Assembly (NCBI GenBank): GCA_964483465.1
Contig: CAZABG010000042.1
Location: 1-20,731 of the forward strand
DNA length: 20,731 nucleotides
From: CAZABG01 sp964483465
GTDB taxonomy: Bacteria > Chlamydiota > Chlamydiia > Chlamydiales > Parachlamydiaceae
Reading direction: 5' to 3'
Shown in pieces: positions 6,158-13,416 of the stretch (positions are counted from its first letter, which is position 1; each line of letters starts with the position of its first letter). The notes beneath the pieces are model-generated. The model was not told the origin of the DNA. It saw only the letters and a program-made list of their open reading frames with translations, and ran no database searches. The position numbers and the translations under genes were made by a program.

Positions 6158-8101
6158 ATGCGAAGATCGATCTGTTTAGCTGACCCCCACGTTGCAGAAG
6201 CTGGAGAAAAAAACACTTGGACCTTTACCTATACACCGGCGCAAGATCTGCCCAAAGGGACCAAACTCTTATTCGATTTAAATTCAAAAGGGCGCGATAT
6301 CGATTGGGAAGCGCCAACAGTCAATTTAAAAGCCAAAGGGAACGTCATTTATGCGGTTCTTGACCGCAAAAAAGTCATTCCGGCCAAAGCGGTAGAATCG
6401 AAAACTTCCGTTGTAAACAACTACGAATTTGTCCTTCCTCAGGAAGTGGAAGCCGGCGAAAATATCGTCATTTATGTAGGCGCTCCTAAACCAACAGGTA
6501 ATTTAGCGGTAGCGAACGGAACGACGGCTCAGCTCGTTTCTCAAAGACGACGCCCTTTCCTTATCTCTGTCGATCCGAGCGGTAAAGGAAAATACGGCGA
6601 ACCTGAACCCTTTCATATGGATGTTCGCGGCGGAGAGCTTCACACGGTTAAGATTATTACCCCGTCCTATGTATCAAAAAATAAGCGTTTTGACATTGTC
6701 TTAAGATTTGAAGATGAATATGGAAATCTAACGGATAACGCGCCTGAAGACACATTAATCGAGCTTTCCTACGAAAATCTTCGTGAAAACCTTAACTGGA
6801 AACTTTTCATCCCTGAAACAGGCTTTTTAGCGCTTCCAAACCTCTATTTCAATGAAGCGGGCACGTTCACCATCAAGCTAAAAAACATGAAGACGAAAGA
6901 GGAATTTTTCTCGTCCCCTATCCGTTGTTTTGCCGAAAACGTAAAAAGCCTCTTCTGGGGCTCTTTGCATGGCGAATCGGAGCGCTACGACTCGACAGAA
7001 AATATCGAATCGTGCATGCGCCATTTCCGCGATGAAAAAGCCTATAACTTTTACGGTGTCTCTCCTTTCGAAAGCGCCGAAGAAACGCCTAATGATATTT
7101 GGAAANNNNNNNNNNATCAATGGCAGGGAGATGCCAAAACGGAAGGAAACCGGATTTTTGTTTTCGCAAAAGAGAATAAACCGATTATCCGTAAAAAAGA
7201 TGCTAAAGCTAACCTAAAAAAGCTCTATAAAGGCTTTTCTAACAAGGAAGTCATCGCCATTCCTTCATTCACAATGGGTAAAGGACTTGATTATGACTTT
7301 AAAGACTTCGACCCTGATTTTGAAAGAGTGGTAGAAATATATAATTCTTGGGGATCGTCTGAAACAACAGAAAAAGAGGGCAACCCTCTCCCCATCGATG
7401 CTGAGACTAAAACCGGTGTTAAAGAAACTGCCGAAGGATCAATCATTAAAGCGCTTGATCGTAACTGCCGATTCGGTTTTGTGGGCGGCGGGCTTGATGA
7501 TAGAGGTTTTTATAACGACTTCTTTGATGGCGGCCAAGTGCAATATCCCCCCGGAATGACAGCGATTATTGCAAGCGAGTACAATAGGCCTTCCTTATTC
7601 GATGCGCTTTATAATCGCAATTGCTATGCCACGACGGGAGAGCGCATTATTTTGGGATTTACTCTCGCTGGCGCGACCATGGGTCAGGAGCTTTCTACCG
7701 GTGAAAAGCATGGCCTTAATATTATCAGACACATCTCTGGATTTGCCGTGGGAACCGCCCCTATCTCTAAAATTGAGATTATACGTAACGGTAAAGTCTT
7801 AACTACCTTTACCCCGAATAAAAAAGACTTTGATTTCGTCTATGACGATTTAGAGCCCCTTTCTAAAGTGGTAATCCCGGCTAAAGATAAAGCGCCCCCA
7901 TTCGTCTATTATTACCTTCGCGTCACTCAAGAAGATGGACATATGGCATGGTCCTCCCCTATCTGGGTTGATTTCGTCCCTTCAAAAGCCGTATCCAAGT
8001 ATACAGGCAAAAAAGCGGTAAAGCCGGTCGTCGCTGCGGCACCTGTAGAAGTTGCTGAAGATGACGATTTCGAAGATTTCGACGACGAAGACGAAGAATA
8101 A
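6158..8101 (+). CDS. DUF3604-like protein with degenerate PHP-type metal site (contains assembly gap)
   Basis: Resembles DUF3604 proteins, which combine N-terminal beta-rich domains with a PHP-phosphoesterase-like domain. Seen: WTFTYTPAQDLPKGTKLLFDL (21-41, split here only by coordinates), FWGSLHGES (266-274), VVEIYNSWGSSE (391-402), FGFVGGGLDDR (439-449) and CYATTGERI (489-497). Several residues that bind metal in PHP-type relatives look lost: WGDLH has become WGSLH, the TDH-like position reads VSPF (301-304), the His-containing loop reads IPSFTMG (368-374), and the final DxH reads DDR. Catalysis by the usual mechanism is therefore doubtful. There is no signal peptide. The C-terminus is a Lys/Pro/Ala linker and a strongly acidic tail (633-647). 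A run of 10 N at 7106-7115 hides part of the PHP-like domain. The frame is open on both sides, but the true gap is probably longer. Likely operon partner of rny; cellular role unknown. Confidence 0.82.
   Translation: MRRSICLADPHVAEAGEKNTWTFTYTPAQDLPKGTKLLFDLNSKGRDIDWEAPTVNLKAKGNVIYAVLDRKKVIPAKAVESKTSVVNNYEFVLPQEVEAGENIVIYVGAPKPTGNLAVANGTTAQLVSQRRRPFLISVDPSGKGKYGEPEPFHMDVRGGELHTVKIITPSYVSKNKRFDIVLRFEDEYGNLTDNAPEDTLIELSYENLRENLNWKLFIPETGFLALPNLYFNEAGTFTIKLKNMKTKEEFFSSPIRCFAENVKSLFWGSLHGESERYDSTENIESCMRHFRDEKAYNFYGVSPFESAEETPNDIWKXXXXQWQGDAKTEGNRIFVFAKENKPIIRKKDAKANLKKLYKGFSNKEVIAIPSFTMGKGLDYDFKDFDPDFERVVEIYNSWGSSETTEKEGNPLPIDAETKTGVKETAEGSIIKALDRNCRFGFVGGGLDDRGFYNDFFDGGQVQYPPGMTAIIASEYNRPSLFDALYNRNCYATTGERIILGFTLAGATMGQELSTGEKHGLNIIRHISGFAVGTAPISKIEIIRNGKVLTTFTPNKKDFDFVYDDLEPLSKVVIPAKDKAPPFVYYYLRVTQEDGHMAWSSPIWVDFVPSKAVSKYTGKKAVKPVVAAAPVEVAEDDDFEDFDDEDEE
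7106..7115. other. Assembly gap (10 N)
   Basis: Ten N interrupt the DUF3604-like gene. In relatives the Trp-containing helix here and the QW strand motif are separated by roughly 20 or more residues, whereas 10 N leaves four. The N run is probably a placeholder for a gap of unknown length, so coordinates to its right may be shifted. Confidence 0.8.
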
Positions 8102-8134
8102 AGTCCTCTAATAATTCAAAACATAGAAAACAAA

Positions 8135-8317
8135 TTTTACAGGATCACTAATGTAGCGTAAACGCTACATTAGTGGCAGGATCGGACCTTCGGTCCGGCA
8201 GGATAAACACATATTTTTGTTCTTATCCTGCCAGCGCGCTAGCGCTGATCCCGCCCCGCCTTTAGGCGGGATCCTGCCACAACATGTAGCAAAGCTGCAT
8301 GTTGTGATCCTGTAAAA
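8135..8317. repeat. Array of nested hairpins bounded by 13-bp inverted repeats
   Basis: Ends: TTTTACAGGATCA (8135-8147) and its exact complement TGATCCTGTAAAA (8305-8317). Inside are six palindromes of different sequence: 8147-8174 (13-bp arms, ACTAATGTAGCGT, 2-base loop); 8183-8197 (CGGACC arms, 3-base loop); 8197-8232 (GGCAGGATAA arms, 16-base loop); 8232-8247 (CAGCGC arms, loop GCTA); 8247-8273 (GATCCCGCC arms, with a nested CCCGCC/GGCGGG hairpin); 8278-8306 (CACAACATGTAGC arms, one G-T pair, loop AAA). They are punctuated by GGCAGGATC in the left half and its complement GATCCTGCC in the right half. The element fills nearly all of the 228-bp gap between the convergent DUF3604-like and nagA genes and ends 12 bp from the nagA stop. 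No T-tract follows any stem, so these are not standard terminators, but they could block transcription or protect 3' ends in both directions. Confidence 0.88.
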
Positions 8318-8329
8318 ATATCTTAATCC

Positions 8330-9286
8330 TTACAACACTAAGAAGTCGGAGGGGGCGCCGGGTTCCAGCGTTCCCAATTTGTCAAGGCCAAGAAGTTTTG
8401 CCGGACGTTCAGTGACAGCTGCAATATCTTGAAGATCGACGGCCATTTCTAGAAGTGATGTATCGCTTCCTGCTAACTCGCCTTTCTTATACGTCTTAGA
8501 GCCAAGCGTGAAAGTTTTTTTCCTAGAACCAAAAGAGGGATTAAGATCTGAAACTAAAATTAAACCCTCAGGATTTGACCGCTTTGCAATTTCAATAGCC
8601 GTTTTAGAAACGTGTTTTCCATCGCCAATTAAACTGTAGTAAACAGGTTCGGTTAACGCGTAATCAATAATGCCGGGATTTCGATGATGAAAAGGCGCCA
8701 TCGCATTGTAAAGATGGGTAACGAAAGGAATTCTTTGCTTTTTAAGGAGCAGAAAAGTGGCATTTGAATGGCCGACAGAAACAATAATCCCCATCTTTTT
8801 TAACTTATCGATGAAGGAAGAGGTTACGAGTTCGGGCGCGAGCGTAACAATTTTAACGTTATCTAATGGCAAATTAAGCAAAGGGGATAGGTTTTCAGGA
8901 TCGTGAGCGCCGGGGATCGCAAGTATTGGCCCTTCAAGATGCGCGCCAAGGATCGTTGCGCCATTTTTTACTTTACGCGGCTTAAAATGGGATAGTGCCT
9001 TTTTATAACTATCTTTAGGCAAGCTTATCAGTGTGGGGCAAAAAGCGCCGATTCCGGTTTGATAAAGTTTACGAGCAAGCTCTTCCACACGTTCAGGCTC
9101 GCGCGCAAGATCAATATCAAATCCTCCGTTTACCTGAAGATCGATGAGGCGTGGAATGATTAGGGCATTGCCGAGATCTTGATAGGAAGGCCCTTTTTCA
9201 ACAATCTGAGTAGAATTGAAATAGATGATACCAGGCTCGAAACGGCCGTTTTTAAAGATGCGATTTGACTTCAAGCCTTTAATCAT
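8330..9286 (-). CDS. nagA: N-acetylglucosamine-6-phosphate deacetylase-like protein
   Basis: An amidohydrolase-fold protein that would remove acetate from N-acetylglucosamine 6-phosphate during amino-sugar salvage or cell-wall recycling. Seen: IDLQVNGGF (48-56), with Gln in the place used by the single-metal E. coli-type enzymes; HLEGP (116-120) with metal-ligand Glu118; VGHSNA (171-176) with His173; THLYNAM (190-196) with His191; FHHRNPG (199-205); GDGKHV (221-226); and the catalytic Asp247 in LVSDLNP. At 318 aa it is shorter than the usual 380 or so. The loop after HLEGP is reduced and the protein stops right after APSDFLVL, losing the last strand or two that normally close the beta domain. 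It may still be active, since the metal and catalytic residues are kept. It diverges from nqrM with 14 bp between starts and ends 12 bp from the hairpin array. Confidence 0.85.
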   Translation of the reverse strand: MIKGLKSNRIFKNGRFEPGIIYFNSTQIVEKGPSYQDLGNALIIPRLIDLQVNGGFDIDLAREPERVEELARKLYQTGIGAFCPTLISLPKDSYKKALSHFKPRKVKNGATILGAHLEGPILAIPGAHDPENLSPLLNLPLDNVKIVTLAPELVTSSFIDKLKKMGIIVSVGHSNATFLLLKKQRIPFVTHLYNAMAPFHHRNPGIIDYALTEPVYYSLIGDGKHVSKTAIEIAKRSNPEGLILVSDLNPSFGSRKKTFTLGSKTYKKGELAGSDTSLLEMAVDLQDIAAVTERPAKLLGLDKLGTLEPGAPSDFLVL

Positions 9287-9300
9287 ATTAGAGTATCTGT
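9287..9300. promoter_or_regulatory. 14-bp divergent spacer between nagA and nqrM starts
   Basis: Both start codons lie within 20 bp, so any promoter must overlap the other gene's coding sequence. Weak -10-like hexamers are GATACT on the minus strand (9297-9292, five bases before the nagA ATG) and TATTAG on the plus strand (9286-9291, nine bases before the nqrM ATG). No Shine-Dalgarno site serves either start. Confidence 0.3.
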
Positions 9301-9498
9301 ATGGAGCCTTTAATCACGACTATAATCCTTGCCTCTGTTCTTGTCACGTTAGCCGTGCTCGGCCTTGCTATCGGCTATCTTATAACCGGAAAATCTAAAA
9401 TTCAGCCAGGGGCATGTGGAAGGGATCCGAATAAGAAAAAAGAAAAAAACTGCGGAGATGATGTCTCCTGCTCCCTATGCGATCATGACAAAAAATAG
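9301..9498 (+). CDS. nqrM: Probable Na+-NQR maturation protein NqrM (DUF539-like)
   Basis: A 65-residue protein with one N-terminal membrane helix (about 5-28) and a short soluble tail carrying four cysteines: Cys39 in GACGRDP, Cys51 in NCG, and Cys57 and Cys60 in a CxxC. This layout (helix, then CGxxP, CG and CxLC) matches the DUF539/NqrM family. In Vibrio that protein is needed to insert the iron centre between NqrD and NqrE of the sodium-pumping NADH:quinone oxidoreductase. The identification rests on the Cys pattern and topology, so a different small metal-binding membrane protein is possible. No nqr genes are in the window. Its last 14 bases overlap the start of ubiE, which links it to quinone metabolism. 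Confidence 0.65.
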   Translation: MEPLITTIILASVLVTLAVLGLAIGYLITGKSKIQPGACGRDPNKKKEKNCGDDVSCSLCDHDKK

Positions 9499-10201
9499 CG
9501 ACTACCAAAAATCAGAGCCGCAAACGATTCAATCGATGTTTAATACGATTGCCCCGACCTATGATTTTACCAATCGCATTATGTCGCTCAATCTCATGAA
9601 GCTTTGGAATCGCGCACTTATAAAAGGCACCTTCCATAACAATCCGAAAGTCATACTCGATCTTTGCTGCGGAACAGGCGAAATCTCCTATTCATGGCTC
9701 AAGAAACAAAAAGGGGCAAAAAAAGCGATTCTTTTAGACTTTTCATCTGAGATGCTGGTACAGGCAAGAAAACGGGCGCCAAAAGGGCACGAAATTGACT
9801 GGATTGAAGCCGACGCCCAAGCCATTCCCCTACCTAGCGAATCCGTTGAAGCCATTAGCGCAGCTTACGGCGTGCGTAACATCAAAGAGCCAGCTCTTTG
9901 CTTTAAAGAAGCGCATCGGGTCCTAAAAGCAGGCGGCGCTTTCGGCATACTTGATCTTACGGAACCTAAAAATCCCGTCTTAAGATCACTGCACAAATTC
10001 TATTTAAAATATTTTATCCCGACGATTGGAGGCATGCTCACTTTCAATCCTAAAGCTTATCGGTATTTATCAAGAAGCATCCATCAATTTATGAAACCGG
10101 AAGAAATTCGCCGGCAGCTACTTGATGCCGGCTTTAAATCAGTTGAAGTCAAGCCACTAAGCGGCGGTATCGCCCACCTATGGCTTGCCCGCAAAATTTA
10201 A
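9485..10201 (+). CDS. ubiE: Demethylmenaquinone/2-polyprenyl-6-methoxybenzoquinol methyltransferase
   Basis: SAM-dependent C-methyltransferase (UbiE/MenG family) of menaquinone or ubiquinone synthesis. Seen from the chosen start (238 codons): the family N-terminus SMFNTIAPTYDFTNRIMSL, SAM motif I VILDLCCGTGE, an acidic strand end at LLDFS, motif II region WIEADAQAIPLPSESVEA with AYGVRNI, and HRVLKAGGAFGILDLTEP, a hallmark of the family. I take ATG 9485 because family members begin about 15-20 residues before the MF..IA..YD motif. The in-frame ATGs at 9416, 9458 and 9461 would add a basic extension that merely reads through nqrM in another frame. The overlap with nqrM by 14 bases suggests translational coupling. 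Its stop overlaps the stop of convergent ORF A. Confidence 0.93.
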   Translation: MTKNSDYQKSEPQTIQSMFNTIAPTYDFTNRIMSLNLMKLWNRALIKGTFHNNPKVILDLCCGTGEISYSWLKKQKGAKKAILLDFSSEMLVQARKRAPKGHEIDWIEADAQAIPLPSESVEAISAAYGVRNIKEPALCFKEAHRVLKAGGAFGILDLTEPKNPVLRSLHKFYLKYFIPTIGGMLTFNPKAYRYLSRSIHQFMKPEEIRRQLLDAGFKSVEVKPLSGGIAHLWLARKI

Positions 10202-13200
10202 GCACAAGCCCTAATTTTTTCAGAGATACGAGCCTTATCAGCCTCATTGGATGCAAGCTGCAATAATAATTCATACATCTTTTGGATTATTTTCATATCG
10301 TATCTAAGCGCTTTATCCAGTTTTTCTTCAATCCATTTAAATTCTTCGACTGTGTAATTAACAGGCTTATAATTTTTCTTAAATTCCTCGAAATCATCTA
10401 TCCATAAATAAGGATTAATTCTTTTGATAAATAATTTAAGATCGCCAAACTTCATGCCAATACGATGCTCTGCTAATTCTAAATAATGCGCATCATTTAT
10501 TCTTTGCACTAATTCTAAGGCATTATCCTTATTATCTATATCGAGAATCAACTCATAAAAAATTGAATCTAATTTAAATGGTAAGATTTTTATGAGTTTT
10601 TCTGCAAATTGACGATCTTTAAAATAGACTTCTTTAAGAGCTTTCTTCAGAACATGAAATTTATTATTTATTGAAAGCATTTGAGCGAGTTCAATACCTC
10701 TCATATCGCATTTGAGAAGATATACATTTATGATATCCATGAAAGAATACTCAAAAGCATCAGGCATCAAAAATATAATGGAAAGCGCCTTTTCATATTC
10801 ATGACTTTTCTCATAATTATTTATTATTTTACGGATATAATAAATTACATCGCAGCCTTGAATATCCTTAAATGCGCTATCTATATCATCATGGCCAAGG
10901 AGTTTATCAAGTTTATCTAAGAAATCGAAACCTGGAAAAGCACTCCCCTTCCTCAATAAAGCATTCGCCATATTAGGATATTTAGGTTCCGATTTTGACA
11001 TCTCTAATTTAACGAGATATTCTTTTTTTAAACTTTGATAAGAAAGCGCTTCAACTAATCTTAAAGCTTCATTGTATCTATTTTTAGAAATTAAATATTT
11101 GATTTCCGACTCATCTACAATTCGCTTTAACGAATTTTTAAAACTATCATCTGAAGATTTTGCAATTAGAGTTCTCGCTTTGTTAAATTGAAAAGTAGCG
11201 AGATAGTCTTGTAGAGGTTTCAGCTCGTTAAGATTAACTTCTTCCATTTGCAAGAGAGCCGTATCTGCTATGACCTTTTTTCTAACTTCAGGATTCTGAA
11301 TTTTAGCTAGCGCTTTTCTTGCTTCTTCAAAATCAACTGTCTGCATAGCAATTAAGACGTAGCCTGCTTCTCTATGCGAAGGCTTTTTTGTACGATCGAT
11401 CAGTTCAAATACATACCTGAAGCTTGCTTCCAGTATACACTCTTGAATTTTTTCCTTGAATTCTTCTAAATCAGATTCTCTAGATTCAATCGCTCTTTTA
11501 ATGTCTCTATCATACCGATCTCTTATGTCAGTAAAGCGAATAGATGAGAGAAGTTTTTCTGCCTCATCATAATCTTCTAGATCGATAAGCTGCGCAATTG
11601 ATTTCTTAGTATAATATAATAATAACGAAGGTGAATTTAAACTATTAACATAAGCATCAGCTTGTTTCCTGTCCGTTTTTATCAAACGTTTTAGTTCAGG
11701 ATATTCCGGCAGAGCTTTCAACTCTTGATCGTTATGAAGGCCATATTTAACGGTCAAAGCTTGCTTTAACGCAGCATCGGCAAAACTGTCTAATACCCAT
11801 CTTACATTAGAGTATTCTTTACATGCTTTGAACAAATAGTCATAACCTGCTGCCTTTAAATTTACATCCGCCTCGCTTTCAATAATTATTTTGGCATGAT
11901 CGATAGAATATGAAGTATCTAATTCATAAAAGAAAAGGGATCGATTTTGAACAGCTTTTGGGATAACATCCGCAATTTCTTGATAATGCATCCTCAAATC
12001 ACTAAATCTAATCTCTTTTAAAATCTGAATCAATCTTGCATAGTCTTGATTTTTAGCATAAAAATCTGCGCCCTTTATCGCTATGTAATGAAAAACTGAA
12101 GGCTCATAGTCTTTTACATTTTGAAGTAAATTTAGAGCTTTTAAAAACTCATGTTTATTTAAATCAGATAAAATATCTGCATATTTCACTTCGGAAAGAA
12201 CTTTCTCGCACTCTGCCGTATCGAGTAGTTCGAATTTGCGGAGAACTCCCTCTTTTATTTTTTCATCTTTAATTTTAGACGCATACTTTTTTGCATCATT
12301 CCAATTATCTATTTCAGCGAGAGTAGAATACGCAAAATCTTTTTTATTATCGTCTAGTGCATTTATGAATTCATCTAGTTTTTGAATTTCGTTGTTTCTA
12401 TAAAAATCTACTAACTTAGAAGCTAACTCTTTTAATGACTTTTTCTTTTCATCGTTTAAAGCATTAAATAAATCTTGTTTAACATCATTAAATCTAATGG
12501 TTTTGATTAAAGCCTCAGCCTCATCAAAGGAATGGTTTTTAATAAGCTTCGAAATGTGTAAGCATGAAATCCATATCTCCATCATTTTAAAAAATGATTC
12601 GGAGTATTTTTTCTTTTCTTTACCTTCAGTTATTAATTTTGAAAGAGTATCTAAATCGCACTTATCGATGCATTCTTTAATCTCAGGATTCTCCTCTATA
12701 ATAGATCTTGCATCAGGACATAAGCCGTATTTGACTTTAAGGACTTCCCTACTTTCGGGATTTAGCTCATCAACAAATTTAATCGCCAAATTGAAGTGAT
12801 CTAAGCTAACCAAGTACTCGTAACACGCCTGTTTTTTTTCGCTATCGAAGGCGTTAATTTGATCTTTTATCTCTTTGACAAGATCTTTTATTCCATACGA
12901 TTCAACTTTTGATAAATCAGGTAACAGTCCATCAACAAACTTCTTCGCCTCTTTTTCCCTTTCTTCAATCAATCTACGCTTAATTTCTTCAGGAGATAGA
13001 ACGGGCGATTTTGACTTTTTTGGCGAAAGGCTTTTGGATTTATCGGAATCTGGCGAGTCTTGTTGATCGTTTTTCTTTTCTTCATCCGATTTATGTTTCG
13101 CGATAATGTCTTTAAAAAGGGTATCGACTTTTTTCGCTGTCGTAACATACCCAAAACAAGAAAGGAATAAAGAGCCTAACGCATCCCAAAACTTGGTCCA

Positions 13201-13383
13201 ACTGCCTATTTGAGTATGCGCAAGGGTTTGCAGGCTAGCCGCCACATGATCAATATCCGTTTTAACATTAAATTGAATGCTCGCCGCTTTCTTCAACTTA
13301 TTTAAGGCATCGATCGGATCCACTTTCTCGTTTGAAGAATCGACAGTAGCTACGTTATTGTTTAAAGTAATGTTAAATTGCAT
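10198..13383 (-). CDS. CFGY-family paralogue A, 1061 aa, helical repeat protein of unknown function
   Basis: Not recognised. No signal peptide or clear membrane helix. Residues 42-98 form the N-terminal domain shared with the three genes upstream, with QIGSWTKFWDALGS (58-71) and CFGY (76-79). Residues 100-131 are a Ser/Pro/Lys-rich linker with five SP dipeptides. From about 140 to the end the protein looks wholly alpha-helical and repetitive: CYEYLVSLDHFNLA (187-200), a FDEAEALIKTIRFNDV unit (286-301), QDYARLIQILKEIRFSDL (446-463), YDEAEKLLSSIRFTDI (605-620) and weaker copies such as NRYNEALRLVEAL (768-780). VKYGL occurs twice (217-221, 545-549). Unlike B, C and D it lacks a long Ala/Lys/Glu coiled coil. 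The ATG follows an A-rich 33-bp spacer after B without a ribosome site; TATAAA (13408-13403) is a possible -10. The fold suggests an alpha-solenoid for protein binding. An effector role is only an inference. Confidence 0.92.
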   Translation of the reverse strand: MQFNITLNNNVATVDSSNEKVDPIDALNKLKKAASIQFNVKTDIDHVAASLQTLAHTQIGSWTKFWDALGSLFLSCFGYVTTAKKVDTLFKDIIAKHKSDEEKKNDQQDSPDSDKSKSLSPKKSKSPVLSPEEIKRRLIEEREKEAKKFVDGLLPDLSKVESYGIKDLVKEIKDQINAFDSEKKQACYEYLVSLDHFNLAIKFVDELNPESREVLKVKYGLCPDARSIIEENPEIKECIDKCDLDTLSKLITEGKEKKKYSESFFKMMEIWISCLHISKLIKNHSFDEAEALIKTIRFNDVKQDLFNALNDEKKKSLKELASKLVDFYRNNEIQKLDEFINALDDNKKDFAYSTLAEIDNWNDAKKYASKIKDEKIKEGVLRKFELLDTAECEKVLSEVKYADILSDLNKHEFLKALNLLQNVKDYEPSVFHYIAIKGADFYAKNQDYARLIQILKEIRFSDLRMHYQEIADVIPKAVQNRSLFFYELDTSYSIDHAKIIIESEADVNLKAAGYDYLFKACKEYSNVRWVLDSFADAALKQALTVKYGLHNDQELKALPEYPELKRLIKTDRKQADAYVNSLNSPSLLLYYTKKSIAQLIDLEDYDEAEKLLSSIRFTDIRDRYDRDIKRAIESRESDLEEFKEKIQECILEASFRYVFELIDRTKKPSHREAGYVLIAMQTVDFEEARKALAKIQNPEVRKKVIADTALLQMEEVNLNELKPLQDYLATFQFNKARTLIAKSSDDSFKNSLKRIVDESEIKYLISKNRYNEALRLVEALSYQSLKKEYLVKLEMSKSEPKYPNMANALLRKGSAFPGFDFLDKLDKLLGHDDIDSAFKDIQGCDVIYYIRKIINNYEKSHEYEKALSIIFLMPDAFEYSFMDIINVYLLKCDMRGIELAQMLSINNKFHVLKKALKEVYFKDRQFAEKLIKILPFKLDSIFYELILDIDNKDNALELVQRINDAHYLELAEHRIGMKFGDLKLFIKRINPYLWIDDFEEFKKNYKPVNYTVEEFKWIEEKLDKALRYDMKIIQKMYELLLQLASNEADKARISEKIRACA

Positions 13384-13416
13384 AATATATTTTTTTAATA
13401 TTTTTATAGGCGGGCA
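13384..13416 (-). promoter_or_regulatory. 33-bp A/T-rich spacer between paralogues B and A
   Basis: Read on the minus strand it contains TATAAA (13408-13403), then runs of A and TATATT touching the ATG of A. There is no Shine-Dalgarno site. Either A has its own promoter here or it is read through from B. Confidence 0.25.

Noticed and set aside
8135..8317. Standard intrinsic terminators
   Set aside because: The stems are strong, but none is followed by a T-tract on the strand that would need it.
8135..8317. Transposon-derived MITE with target-site duplication
   Set aside because: I see no matching direct repeat at the two outer edges, so insertion by a transposase is not shown.
9416..9484. 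Upstream in-frame starts for ubiE
   Set aside because: They add a Lys-rich extension that only reads nqrM sequence in another frame, and the family N-terminus fits ATG 9485.
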